Origin: Phascolomyces articulosus
Lineage: Eukaryota; Mucoromycota; Mucoromycetes; Mucorales; Lichtheimiaceae
DNA length: 64,000 bases
NCBI GenBank assembly: GCA_025677815.1
Contig: JAIXMP010000051.1
Location: forward strand, 1-64,000
Reading direction: 5' to 3'
The notes beneath the pieces are model-generated. The model was not told where the DNA came from. It saw nothing but the letters and a program-made list of their open reading frames with translations, and did not search any database. Made by a program: the position numbers and the translations under genes. Within the stretch, counting starts at the first letter, position 1, and each line of letters starts with the position of its first letter. Shown piece after piece: positions 1-11,911 of the stretch.

Positions 1-679
1 TCAGGTTCAGGGATATCATGAAAACGTTATATCTCAATATAATCAAGAATATAAAGTAGAATTGATGTCTTGGATCAATTCAATAGAAATAATAACAATT
101 TGTTATATATGTTATGATAAGACTCTTAGTTCGTAAGTCTGGAATGGATAATATGAAATTAAAACAAGCCAATTGTGTGGGCGCTGAATGACCAAAATAT
201 AATTCAATTTAAAGGATAAATATAAGGTAAAGATTTATTGAATCAAAAGTTGAGCGTATTTATATGTTTCTGAAATAGTTGCACAGTAACTGTTATTGAT
301 TTGACAGATCGATTGATCTTGTAGTCGCAGTTACTAAATGATGTTGCGCAGTAAAATATAATAAGAATATGTATAATGATAGTTTAAAATTTATTTTATT
401 ATTGTGGAAGATTAGCTGACCTGCACTTGTAGGTATTTGATCACTTTCTTTCGGTTCGGTAGGTATATGTGGTTAAAATGAATTACATGGTGATTAAGGG
501 GCAAAACTGAAAAAAACTCTAATAGAAGAAAAAGTAATCGTGATTACGATATACAAAGTATTGATAATGAAGATATAATAATAGAGTATAGCGTATATAT
601 TATGGAGAAAGAGAGAAAGTGGGAAGGGATGGTAAGAAAGAAAATAACACACGTAAGTGTGTTATTGATCGTATGTAGC
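1..679. other. AT-rich stretch, no gene seen
   Basis: I see no convincing coding segment, RNA gene or terminal repeat here. It borders the dead gene fragment that starts near 680 and may hold further decayed sequence of it. Confidence 0.5.
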
Positions 680-1935
680 TATCTGGTGTAGTTCTTCTTC
701 TGGGTCTGGTTCATCATCATCAAATATTTAATCTGGATGACTCAGGTAATCGATCTCTCGTATGACGTGAATCGATGCTGGCCTTGTTTTTTCCCAATGA
801 TCAAATGTAAGACCTACTTCAGATTGAGGTAGTGTAATCCCCAGTGATTTCACTGTCTCCTTTTTGTTTCTTTTTTTTTTTCTTCTTTCTTTTTTTCCTT
901 ATTCCTTTTCATATATATATACATATATATATATATTACTTATTATCTTTATCACTATTACTATCGCTATCATTATTTCATTATATTACTCTTGTTATCA
1001 ATTTATTATTATTATATATATTATCATCAGTACCTTTTTTTTCATTATTTTGTATTAGATAATAGCAATGAAGTTCATATAAACCCAAAGGCCTTTTTTT
1101 TCCATTCATGTAACCAACTTATTGATCATGCATCCATCCTAACTATGTAACCTAACAATTGCTCTGAATCTAACACTGAATCTGATACTGAGATCTTTAT
1201 TATTAAAATTGAGGCCACTTTGTAGTCCACTTTACCTACCAAACTATTCTACTACTTCTATATTGATCTTACCAAGAATATTAGCACCTTGCCAATGCAG
1301 CCAAGAGTCTTGGCCCACCAATGACCTTTAGGATTATAATTGCCTGTATTTCGATTGGGTGGTTATTCTTGCCAAGTTCTTCAGTACCAAGGTTAATCGG
1401 TTGCTGCGCTGCTTTGGAAAAAGTATAAAAGGCCAGGATTTTTGAACTAAAATAAATAATTATCGAATATTCTAATAAAAGAATAAAATAACATTCTTAT
1501 CCCTCGCTCACTCAAATATTGAATAATCGTATTTGTTTTATATCCTTGATACAATTCATATACACCCAGTTGCTTATCAAAAAGCTTTATTTTATTTAAC
1601 CACTTGATCCAATCAATTCACATACAAGTCTTCTAATTTCTACAATAATTGAAGACCATTTTATTACATATATCGCTGTAGTAGACGTTAATTACTACTG
1701 ATGCTCACTATATTAAACTACCTATTATCTGTAATCCACCTGAGTCCTATCTTAAATTAAGGGTTACAGTAGCTTATTTAATATATGGTCTATAGCTTGC
1801 ATATTGTTAGGGATGCTGGGTATTTCTCCAAAAGCTTCAGTTAAATCTCGGAATCTTGGTTGTAATAGAGTGCAGTTGGAGAAATGTTCTCTTTTTGCTT
1901 CCTTGACTCCTATGTATAATAATAAGGTGTGATAA
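680..1935 (-). pseudogene. Dead gene of an unknown family, split by a solo LTR
   Basis: Two minus-strand segments (about 1935-1773 and 832-680) read as one protein tail once the 833-1768 insertion and one copy of its GTAG duplication are ignored: the frame runs through the junction as ...DHILNKLPQSEVGL... Motifs in order are FGEIP, DHILNKL, PQSEVGL and REIDYLSH, followed by an in-frame stop and an acidic tail (DDDEPDPEEELHQ). The same order (FGTIP, DYVINHL, PRSEIGL, REIDRLSH) occurs in the broken gene at 32.5-34.3 kb, so the two are relatives. An AG acceptor near 1930 suggests that this was a 3' exon. The upstream exons are not recognisable. I do not know the function; it could be a domesticated or transposon-borne gene. 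Confidence 0.6.
833..1768 (+). mobile_element. Solo LTR of a retrotransposon
   Basis: The 936-bp block begins TGTAATCCCC and ends AAGGGTTACA, so it has TG...CA ends with short imperfect inverted repeats. It is flanked by a perfect 4-bp duplication, GTAG (829-832 and 1769-1772). Inside on the plus strand are a TATAAAA box (1424-1430) followed by AATAAA-like signals (about 1474-1490), the usual U3-R layout of an LTR. No internal gag/pol, primer-binding site or second LTR is seen, so it is a solo LTR left by recombination. Removing it restores the reading frame of the minus-strand gene fragment around it. The superfamily (Ty3 or Ty1) cannot be told from the LTR alone. Confidence 0.75.
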
Positions 1936-3811
1936 TACTAAATAGGGAAATTACAAATAGTTGGATGATCCACACTATAAGGATCTACAAAATAATAATA
2001 TGAGCGAGTCAATTCTTTTGCTTTGTAGTAGAGGTAATTTTCTTGTAAATATTATCTACCCTGTTCTGAAAGTACTATCATTCTTGTTTTTGCTGTTCAT
2101 AATACAAACCTTTTTTGCAATTCGTAGTAGCAACTATGATGAGTTTTGAGGGTATATGATGTGTATATGTGTGGGTGGATAGTAATGATAATCAGTGAAT
2201 TGTTGTGCAAAATATACGTGTACATAATAGTAATAAGGATCAACGATTTGCTATTTTTGTTTATACATGTACGAAATGTATATTTTTTTACAGGTTTTTT
2301 GTGATCATTTTATAGTTAGAAGGGATAGGTGGTTGTATTCATTAAGAAATAACATAAACAAAATCCGCAATATCGAGGAGATGAAAAGGTTTGTTACGAT
2401 AAGAACCAAACAAATTACACAATAGTTATAAATTCAACATCGCTGCACACTGCTCTTCCTGTTATTTATAATGGTTACTTTGTATGCTACTATTACAGTA
2501 TCAATGCCAATTGATATATCCGTACCCTCTTTTTTCTATACCTTTGTTTATTATAATAGCAATAATAACTTTTGTATGGGTCTTGATACGCAATATCATA
2601 TCAAGGAAAGTATCAGTAATCTTGATGATCATCTACGTTTGGTGTCTAGTGATCGTCTTTTTATAACACATTGGTATATAACAGTTGCCTATTTAACTAC
2701 ATGAATGATGGGGACATAATTACTATTAGCGGTGAAGGGTACTTCCACAGACATTCGACAATTATTTACGAGAATTTAGTTTCTCATATTTCACAACTGC
2801 TATTCATCAACATTTCTAGCCATTCACTAAATTTAAACAATGAGAATCCAATGTAGAAAACTTTTTGTCCCGAAAATGGATTACAAGAATGAAGTAGCAA
2901 ATGTAATACTTCTTTGCCTTGAATCAAAAAGATATTAAACTCATGTAAAGATATTATGGAAGAAAAGGCAATCCCCACCATTATGAATGAATAATAACAA
3001 GAAGTAGATCAAGATAAGAAGATTATCGATACTCTAAATAACTATCTTGAAACACCAGCATCATCCAATCCTTATAGACATTGACACGTTAAAATAAATG
3101 TATACATTTTATGTACCGTTGAAGAATCCTGATCCATCTGTCAGATGATCCATCAGAATTTGACTTTGTTGCGCACATCTAGAGCTCACTCGATATAAAT
3201 GGTTCTACGCTATATCATATATAGAACAGTAAGTTTTTTTTTCTTTTTGTGATTTTATATAAGCAGTAATTATAGTATCAGTGTGTAGGTGATTAATTGT
3301 TTCTTGATGACCACGCACTAGTGGTTTTGTGTGTGCATGCAGTGGTACTTCGTGTTTAATAAATTTAATTCGTATCAACAGCGACAGCCAATCTGATGGA
3401 AGGAGACTTGTCCAGGAGCAAATAAAAAGTTCGCTTCTTTAATTGAATGAAAACGTTGAATTCGGGATCGCAGAGTGTGGAGGGCATGATATGGGAGGTA
3501 TTAGAAAGAAAGAAATAGTAGAATCCCAATTACATCATTCTGCCAATGTTAATGAACGGCGTGTTTTTCTTAAAGAGCCGTCAAAAAAAAATAGGCAACA
3601 ATGAAGCATTCGCCTAATGTTTCCAAGTAGTTGGTTTTGATTAAGCATATATGTTAAAAAAAAGCGGCTCTTGTTTTTAAATGTGATTAGGCGATAATAA
3701 TATTTATCTTGCTAGGATTTCATATGTACCAAAGTTCAAAGGTAACTATATATTTGAAAGAATTAATTTGCTAGATAAGTGCTCTAATTTGTTACTGCTT
3801 TTTTTCTAAGG
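1936..3811. other. AT-rich intergenic region, nothing supported
   Basis: Only short frames without splice context or protein-like composition are present. I see no repeat or RNA gene. Confidence 0.5.
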
Positions 3812-4276
3812 GAGCATTACTTGGCAACGATCAAAAAGTTGCAATTTATAACAAGCAAATACAAATGGTTGATGAAAAAAAATAATGGAAGCTTGAAAGA
3901 CGACAGCAAACTTGAAGATCGATTATATAATTTTGGAAAAGAAATCAAACATGAACAGTATGTAACCATATAATTTGGCTATTCTACAGTATGATTTGCT
4001 AAACCCGCGACATATATTTGATTGCAGTGCTGTACATAGTATGATCATAAATTTAGCCGATAAAAGATTGAATAAGGAGTCTACAGAAGACGAAATGATT
4101 AAGATCAAGTTGATGGATTGTCCATCTGGGATGGTATGTAGAATCCGGAGGCTCGATGAATATGAGATGCCGCAAAGCATTTCACTATACTGTCCTGTTC
4201 TTGAGCTTATGATGTTAAAAGCTAAAGTAAATAGGGATGAATCAATCCATTGCCTAAATACTATTGATATATAAAA
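3812..4276 (+). pseudogene. Fragment of a hypothetical gene (two exons visible)
   Basis: Exon 3812-3957 reads EHYLATIKKLQF... to NFGKEIKHE. A donor GTATGT at 3958, a branch-like GCTAAAC and the acceptor TTGATTGCAG (ends 4027) give a 70-bp intron in correct phase. Exon 4028-4276 reads AVHSMIINLADKR... to a stop after NTIDI. The HxxAVHSxI segment and acidic/charged helices resemble a large family of hypothetical proteins that I recall from Mucorales genomes, of unknown function. No start codon or N-terminal exon is visible (only an AG at 3809-3810), so it is either the 3' part of a gene with missed upstream exons or a truncated copy. Confidence 0.5.
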
Positions 4277-5021
4277 GGGTGGCTAACAATACTATATAGA
4301 TGGTCGCAGAAAACTCGGTTTTAGCATTAAGTTAACATTCGATCAAAAGAGGTCGACAGAATACAGGGTATAAGTATCAATTCAAAAGGAGAAAAAAATT
4401 ATCGGTATTCCATCATGTCTCATCTTTGCGATGTACAAAAAGCATAACAATGCCATGACACCATCATCTATTGAAGCAACATCTTCTGTAGTTTCATCTA
4501 AATTTATCTAGCAACACAGGACAAAAAAAAATACTTCACAACTGCTCTTTCCATCCTTATCACATGAATGTATTTCATTTTATAGGGTTGTTTTTCTCAT
4601 ACGATGTGGAATTAAACGATTCTTTAAAATTGTCCATCACCGTATTTGCAATATGTTGATTACAATTATTTCTGTAAATAATAATAATCATCGCCTATTC
4701 TATCCATGGATCCGTGCTGAAAAAAAAACTTATTAGTATTAATAGAATTACTATATAGACATGGGGGGTTCCTGAATACCTAGATAAGATGTATTCACGT
4801 ACAGAACAAACTTTTAATAAAAACACCTAGTTTTATTACTACAATGAAAATTGACGGGTATACTGTAAAATAGATACAGCATTAATAAAAAAACAAGGAG
4901 TAAATATGTATGTGACCCCCTTGAACCTTCTTGCATATAACTTGATGATGATGATGCTATACCTTTACTACGTAACTATTCTATTATCCCCTACTTTTTT
5001 TCTTTTCCATACTCATTCATA

Positions 5022-5673
5022 ATGACTTCATTATTATTACCAACGGCTTACCTTGGCGGATGCATTGCTGCCATGAGTATTTTCTCTCATGTTTATCGTA
5101 GAGCAAAAAGTAAGTTTGACATGGGAGTGGGAAAATAATAAATTGAGGGGGGGAGGAATCTCATACATTGGTAACCCATTGATCCGAAAAAAAATAGATG
5201 CCAAAAGGATTGAACCATGGTTTCCAGAAAATCAAGAAAAAGAACAATACATTGCATTATTGAATGCAGAACCGGAAACAGCTGAACATCATTTAAAAGC
5301 AGCATTACTTCGACGGGCGATGGAAGCCCTTCGGCGACTGACGGTGATACAAGAAGAAAGAGGCGGTTTGGTGGATTTGGTCCGGATTGGATATATTAGT
5401 GATGATGTTTGGCGTGATTTTGAAGTGGCTCAAGATGAAACCGTAGAAGAAATCAAAGAAGTCATGGAAGAAGCCAATACATATACAGAAGAATGGGGAA
5501 AGACGATTTTTCAAACAGCTCGACAAATGCTTGAAACTGAAAAACAAAAAGAAGATAAAAAGCAGGTCGAATTAATGCGAGAACGAGAAGAAAAACGTTG
5601 GGCGATGGAATTACAAAGTGAACAATTGGAGGAGGATATGAAAAAGAAAAATATTAAAAAAGATGAAAATTAA
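5022..5673 (+). CDS. SEC66: Sec66/Sec71-like subunit of the ER post-translational translocon
   Basis: Exons are 5022-5109 and 5198-5673, with an 88-bp GTAAGT...ATAG intron in phase 1; the product is 187 aa. Residues 8-24 are hydrophobic (AYLGGCIAAMSIFSHVY) and followed by RRAK, a single N-terminal membrane anchor. The rest is cytosolic: PWFPE (36-40), the LLNAEPET and LLRRAMEALRR blocks, DDVWRDFE, then EEWGKTIFQTARQML and a highly charged coiled-coil tail. This is the domain order of fungal Sec66 (translocation protein Sec66 family), which with Sec62/Sec63/Sec72 helps push signal-sequence proteins through Sec61 after translation. The length is close to that of yeast Sec66 (206 aa). Without splicing, the ATG frame stops after 38 codons, which supports the intron. 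The next gene is more than 2 kb away. Confidence 0.88.
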
Positions 5674-5812
5674 AGGATGTTGGTGGTCTGTGTTGTATGT
5701 ATTTGTGTGCACATTGTAAGAATGTTGTCTCGGATATTATAAACTATCTCTTATTATTATTAATAAAATCTCATATAATATAAACTTTTGGTAACAAATA
5801 ACGAATAAGTCG

Positions 5813-6910
5813 TAATGTAACGCAAAGAAATAAACTTTTATTTATTCATGATCTCTTTCAAGCCAATATGATACAGTGGAAATTCGGAAATGGTTGTTAA
5901 TATACTAAATATATACACTAGTAGCTACGTACAACATAATGATAAAGCGCTTTGAAAATAAGTCCTACTTTCAGAAATCAGAAGTTCATGGGCTTTCTTA
6001 TTGTGAATAATATTATAAGAAAGAAACGACAAGCGAAAATAATATTATATACTGACTGAGCTCTACTGTGGTCCTGTTTTAACATAGGAGAAAGAAAAAG
6101 AGCAAAGCATTCCATCATCTTTCGTTTGCAGTTTTTGGGTTTCCATTTATTAGCTTTGTTTTCCTGTTTTAATGTATTTTAATAAGCTTTTCGTGGATCG
6201 TCTGGTATGGGAGATCGCAGATAATAATATTTGCTGGGAGCCTATTCATAACGTAATTGGAGAAAAAAGTGTGTAATAGATGAAGAACCACAAACATTGA
6301 CTGATATACGACCTGAAGAAAACAAGAGAAGGTACTTGGATGTGAGGATGCAGCAGCTGGATGAACAATATACGACTTGGGTGAGAGAAAAATTCAATCA
6401 GAAAAGCACCAGAGAATTCAAAAAGAAAAGATGGTTCTGTTTGAAGGGACGAGTTTTCCACGCCAACCAAAATATTAAACAAAAAATGAAAATGCGGGAA
6501 TGCCTTCCAAGTTTCTACCGCGATCACCATGGAAACAAAATTGAAGCACAAATACCATGTTCCTTTATGGAAATTTTCTTGTGTAAATTATGGGTTAATA
6601 TATGGTACAAACAAATTATAGACGTCAAAACATCATATTTTTTCTATTCCAAAGTTGATAAAAAAAAAACCCACCACATATAATATCTTGAAAATTGAAT
6701 GTAATCCTGGATCTTGATATTTTCGACAACATAGTAGTAAAACCAAATGATTTATCTGTTATACCTGTTACTAACTATCTAGTAATAATAATAATAATAA
6801 AATATCATTATCATAATGTAACGCAAAAAATAAACTTTTTTATTTTTCTTATTTATCCATGATCTCTTCCAACTCAATATATGATGGAAATTCGGAAATG
6901 ATTATTGACA
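5813..6910. repeat. Pair of direct repeats (about 95 bp) 1 kb apart
   Basis: Positions 5813-5905 and 6812-6910 share GTAACGCAAA, AATAAACTTTT, CATGATCTCTT and GGAAATTCGGAAATG in the same order with a few substitutions and small gaps. Both lie downstream of SEC66; the first copy is just past its stop. The sequence between them is not visibly repeated. It could be an old local duplication of the 3' UTR. Confidence 0.6.
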
Positions 6911-7979
6911 AGGTATTATATTAAACATATCTTGGTAAGATCACATGGAAAAAAAGTTCTTGTAAATCAAAAATTAGGAAAATGCAATTGAAATTAAATG
7001 GATGGAAATATAGGTTTGTGCCCTTTATCTTGTTTAGATAAAATAAGAAAGTAGTCCTAATCTGTGAGAGGGTTCCTTATCCTTGGGAACCAAATAAACT
7101 ATTACATACAACGAAACAGAAGTAAACCTAAAGTAATATACCTCTTTTTTACATACCCCACCGAAAACTTTGTTTTTTTCTGTTTCACCATCCTATCAGA
7201 TCTGGGTGATACTGACTCTTTTTTATCATGGTGCTAAACCTTTTTGTTCTTATATAGTGAAATATAATATCCATTCAATGTAATTTAACCACGTTTTCAT
7301 TATCTAAAATGCTCAAAAGAATCTAAATAGAAAATCAAATCGGATCTGAATATATATATAAAATATGCATTAACATGCATGTTGCGCGACTGCATTCATT
7401 AGTCTGCTTATTGTATAACAATGATGGATTGGTGATGAATAGAATAGACCTTTCATGATACCTTCTGGACCCTGCAATTCATATTATTTTTGTGAAACTG
7501 TATCTCTCGACATATTCCTTTAATGCCGCATCCTTATTACTAACCCATTGTTTGATTTCAACAACGTTTTAATATATATTTTTTAATGAAAAGTAAATAA
7601 TTAATTTCTATGGTCTCTTCTTCGTGATCATCATAAATATAATAAAAAGATGCATATAAACTTTTTTTTTATTTAATGAATGGAAAAAATTGAAACAAAA
7701 GAAAATCCTTGTGAGTTATCCAAAAAAGGTGTGTATTTTATATATATAAAAACAATCCAAGCACCTAATAAAATAAATAACCCCAATCCATCCCAATAAT
7801 CATGATGAAAAAAATAAAATGCGTGTTTCAATTCCTAAATCAAATTATTTTATATGAATCGTATTTTGTGTTCAGTTTCGAACATTCTACAAATTGACAA
7901 CCAAGCAAACAACAAACGCGGGTTACACAGCAAACAACCAACCCAAAAAAAAACCCAGCATTGGTATACCATCATTTTT
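5906..7979. other. Intergenic region between SEC66 and the Rab gene
   Basis: Apart from the second 95-bp repeat copy at 6812-6910, I see no gene. A frame of about 120 codons at 6297-6683 lacks a good start, and the opposite strand is equally open there. Confidence 0.5.
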
Positions 7980-9777
7980 TTATGAACAACATCCAGCAAA
8001 AGGCCCTCCTCCTTCTTGTCCATTATTGTTATGATGATGTGTTGAACGATGATGAATATCCACAGAATTGGATGCATTGTTCAATTGTTGAAATCGTTGA
8101 TCTGATTGAATTCTATCTTGAATACGCTGAGCTCTTGCCAATTGCGTTTCTTGAACCATTTTTAAAAATGCACCATCCACATTGGCTGAATCTTTGGCTG
8201 AGGTCTCCAAAAATGGAATCCCTAATGAATCAGCCAATTCCTATTTATTTATATAAAGATGTTAATGATGATGACGATGGTTACAAGGTAAAACATTTTG
8301 GAGAAACAGAAGGTGTTCTTTCTTTCTCTATATATAGTATATATATAATATTTACCTGACCCTCTGCTATGGTCACTTGTCGTTGTTCCATATCTGACTT
8401 ATTTCCGATCAGCAGTTTACACACATCATCCGAAGCATACTTGTCGATATCTCTTAACCATAATTTAATATCATTGAATGAATTACGATTCGTTACATCA
8501 TAGACAATGAATATACCATGAGCACCTTTATAATAAGAGGAAACAATACTTCGAAATCGTTCCTGACCTGCTGTATCCCACTATAATTTTAGAACAATAA
8601 CAATGAAAATACGTAAACATAAATGTTTTTGTTTTGATTTTTTTTCACTTTTCTTACGATTTGTAGTTTGACTCGTTCGTCTGCAATATTAATCACTTTT
8701 TCTTTCTAATAAATAAAAAAAAAGAGTCATTATTTTTTTGGTGACAATGGGGGATTCAGATTTCAATAAAAAAAAAAAAGAAACTTACGAAATCTACACC
8801 AATGGTACTTGCATATTGTTCAGGGTATTTTCCGTCTGCAAAACGCATTAATAGACATGTTTTTCCTACACCAGAACTTCCAATGAGTAGAAGTTTAAAG
8901 AGGTAATCGCTAATATTTGACAACTTCTGTTAATCGGAAAACGTATTCGGCTTACGTATCACACACACTTTATGCAAAAAATAATACTCACTGTTCTAGT
9001 ACTCTCATTTTTCAGAAGGAGGTAGAAAAAAAAGATATATCGGAGTTCCTGATGCTTGATTCATTTTATAAAGGTTTTGGGGGGAGAGGAAGAAGATTTG
9101 ATAATAACAAATGAAATTGATGACGATGATGTATATAAAAAAAAGGAAGGGGGGGTACTAGTAATAAATACAGAATTGTCGTGGGTTTTTATTTTCTAAT
9201 TATTATTATTATTATATATATCAAGAATAATAAACGCAAAATAGGCAGTAGCTTTCATCTTCATTTGTCAAAAGATATATAAAAAGTATATTGAGAAAGT
9301 AAGGAAAGAAGAGAATATCTTGCATTGGTACAACCTTTCCCAAAACAACAAAAAAGGCGGACCAGAAAATTGCAGTGATAATAAAAGATATGAGTTGTGG
9401 ATGATATATATATAACTGTTATGACTATATATATAATAATTAACAAAAAAAGAATTTGGTTAAACGTGCTGTTGTAAAGAACAAGAAGAGGTATCTATTT
9501 TACTACAACTGTGAGTAATATTAACCAGTAGTAATAGCTTATTCAAAAGTTACGTTAATGAAATGGTTACACCAAAAGAACGAGCCATGTGTTAAAATTG
9601 AGCGCTATTTATTATAAGAGTAAAAAAAAAACAGACAATTGAGGATAACGAAGAATATTAATGGATGATGATAAAGATGGATATTGATGAAAGAAGAAGA
9701 AGTGGGTGGGGCTGGGTTTCTTTTCAAATCAATAATAATAATACTTTAAATTTTTCACTTACAACGATGGAATCCAT
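7980..9777 (-). CDS. Rab family small GTPase, Rab1/Ypt1-like
   Basis: Exons in transcript order are 9777-9763, 8926-8789, 8705-8658, 8580-8356 and 8240-7980, all with GT-AG borders and consistent phase; the product is 228 aa. G-motifs are GSSGVGKT (21-28), STIGVDF (switch I), WDTAGQ (68-73), NKSD (127-130) and ETSAK. The runs [10 protein letters not shown] and [15 protein letters not shown] are typical of the Rab1/Ypt1/Rab8 group, which directs ER-Golgi and exocytic vesicle docking. The tail is divergent: a Q/R-rich helix, a His/Asn stretch, then GGPFAGCCS. The terminal CC followed by one Ser is unusual; the Cys pair is presumably geranylgeranylated. The first exon is only five codons (MDSIV) before an 836-bp intron, so the start is the weakest part of the model. 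The gene is divergent from the LysM gene. Confidence 0.82.
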
Positions 9778-10299
9778 AGAAGCTAAACACAAAAATAAAA
9801 TGGTACTACACCAGTCCGCAAAATGGTGATTGCACTACTTACTACGCCCAGCATTAATACAACAGTTATAAGGTTATAAGGTTATAATCCACCATTCCGC
9901 TTGTCCGATTCATGATGTTTCTTATTTGAAAGGTGATTATTTTATATATAAATACAGCCATTTATTTGAATTTTTATCATTTTTCTTTTTTTTTCCTTTC
10001 CTTTCCTTACCTTTTCTTTAAACCGTATTCCCCGGCCATTCCCTTCTTTTTATATTATTAAACAGTTACTCTATTTCATAGTTTAACTTATTTCCTTTCA
10101 AACCTTCCCCTACCCCATTCCATTTTCCTTTTACTCTTTTTTTGTTCGATACAAAACCTTAAAAAATAACAGCCAGGTGCTGAGAGAGAAGAATATATAT
10201 ATATATAACAACAACAATAACACTATCAACAATAACGTTATAAACGATATTTCCTTGCATCTATAACAACCAACAATAACACACAAATTAAAAAAAACG
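9778..10299. promoter_or_regulatory. Shared upstream region of the divergent Rab and LysM genes
   Basis: This 522-bp spacer separates the two start codons. Near the LysM side it carries long pyrimidine runs (about 9975-10150), common before fungal transcription starts, then an A/C-rich leader up to the ATG at 10300. I cannot identify a specific operator. Confidence 0.4.
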
Positions 10300-11911
10300 A
10301 TGTATTTTAAATCCTTATCATTGACAGCTATTAGCTTGATCGCACTTCAATTCTCTGGTAGTGCTGATGCTTTCCCATCCTTCGGTTTGAGAAACAATTT
10401 GGCCATTGTTCATGGTGGTGCTCAAGTCGATAATGCCCCCAGTGCCAATTACGTTTCTGTATTCGCTCGTGATGAAGATCCTGATGTTGAATTCGAATTG
10501 GTTCCTTTTAATGTAAAGGATAAGGTGGTTACCCTTCGTAAGCGTGGTCTTTCTGGTTGTACCATCACCCATACTGGTACGTGAATATATATATATATAT
10601 ATATATCTATTAAATGCGTAATATTGTCCATTGGTGAATCAATATATATTAACATTTCATCTTTTTTTTTTTAGCTATCAAGGGTGAAACTTGTACTCAA
10701 ATTGCCAAGGACTATGGTATTCCTCGTAGTCAATACTTGAAGTTGAATCCTTCTATCAACAGTGGCTGTACCAATATGTGGGCTGGTGAAACTTATTGCA
10801 TCACCAAGAAAGAACAAAAGCCCAAGGAACAACCTAAGAAGGAACATAAGCCCAAGGAAGAACCCAAGAAGAAAGAAGAAAAGCCTAAGAAGGAAGAACC
10901 CAAGGAAGAAGTTGAATCCACTAGCTCATGTGATTTCAAGCATTGGGGTAAATATTATTTATTCATTAATACATCATCTGTTCTTTTTCTCTTAAAGTCA
11001 ATTGCTAATTTTCATATATAGTTACCTCCAGCGATACCTGTACTACTGTTTCCAAGCAATACGGTATTGATGTCGATGCTTTCAAGAGCGCCAACCCTTC
11101 TATTAACAGTGGCTGTACCAACATGATCACTGGCAAGGAAGTCTGCATTCCCGGTGGTGGTTATACTTCTGATTCTTCTTCTAAGGAAGAAGAAAAGAAG
11201 GATGACAAGGTCAGTGAAAAGACCTCTCATTTGGCTGCCAAGACCAAGGGCGATGACAAGAAGGAAGACGATGGTTGGTCTTCCGAAGAAACCCCTGCTG
11301 AAGAAAAGAAAGATGATGACAAAGAAGACGATTCCTCCAGTGGCAGTGGCAGCGCTGAAAAGCGTAACCAAATCTATGGTGGTGTTCCCATGACTTATTA
11401 CTGGATTGCTCAACCTGAAGATTATGATACCAGCGGCAAGCAAGTCTCTATCAAGACTTGTGAAGGCAAGACTCTTGGTCGTACCTCTGTTGAATATGCT
11501 GATGCCTTGGTCATGGAAGGTACTGGTCTTTTGGATGACAAGGTTGTCAACTTGGGTGCCTGTTCTTGCAGCAACTACAACTGTTTTATGGAAGTCGACA
11601 AGAAGGAAGATCCTTATGGTTTGACATCTTATGGTACTGCTCTTCGTCCCTTCATCACTGCTGCTGCTAACGATATTGCCAAGGGTAGCAAGATCTACGT
11701 TCCTCAATTGGATGGTTGGGAGCTCCCCGGTACCAACAAGAAGCACAATGGTTGTCTTTTGGTCGATGATCGTGGATGGTCTTTCTCTGGCAAGCACATT
11801 GACTTTTATGTCTACACCATGAGCAATTATCAATCCTTGAACAAGGAACATGGTGTTGAAAATGTTGATGTTTATGAAGGTGGTAACTGCAAGCTTATCA
11901 ACTACCTTTAA
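10300..11911 (+). CDS. Secreted two-LysM protein with a C-terminal 3D (double-psi barrel) domain
   Basis: Exons are 10300-10576, 10675-10947 and 11022-11911; the product is 479 aa. It has a signal peptide (1-24, ending SADA), a short pro-region ending RKR (80-82), LysM 1 (about 84-137), a KPKEE-type linker, and LysM 2 (about 178-230). Both LysM repeats contain NPSINSGCTNM. A Lys/Glu/Asp/Ser-rich linker follows, then a dibasic AEKR (295-298) and a C-terminal domain (299-479). That domain shows the 3D-type pattern: AAANDIAKGSKIYVP, then LLVDDRG (Asp 432-433) and HIDFYV, plus several cysteines. LysM binds chitin or chitooligomers; 3D domains are known from bacterial wall lytic enzymes. RKR and KR look like Kex2 cleavage sites, so mature forms may be cut apart. 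Codon use is strongly biased (GGT, AAG, TCT), which suggests high expression. The exact activity is an inference. Confidence 0.85.

Noticed and set aside
844..1062. Phe/Ile/Tyr-rich small frames
   Set aside because: Low-complexity T and TA runs inside the solo LTR; no protein-like composition.
6297..6683. A frame of about 120 codons downstream of SEC66
   Set aside because: It begins without an ATG (the first ATG is at 6345), the opposite strand is equally open, there is no family resemblance, and I could not align it to SEC66 despite the flanking repeats.
11012..11851. A 279-codon frame on the minus strand inside the LysM gene
   Set aside because: It is antisense to a clearly coding exon with strong codon bias; the bias (GAC, AAG, GGT) avoids antisense stops. 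It has no domain, start context or introns of its own.
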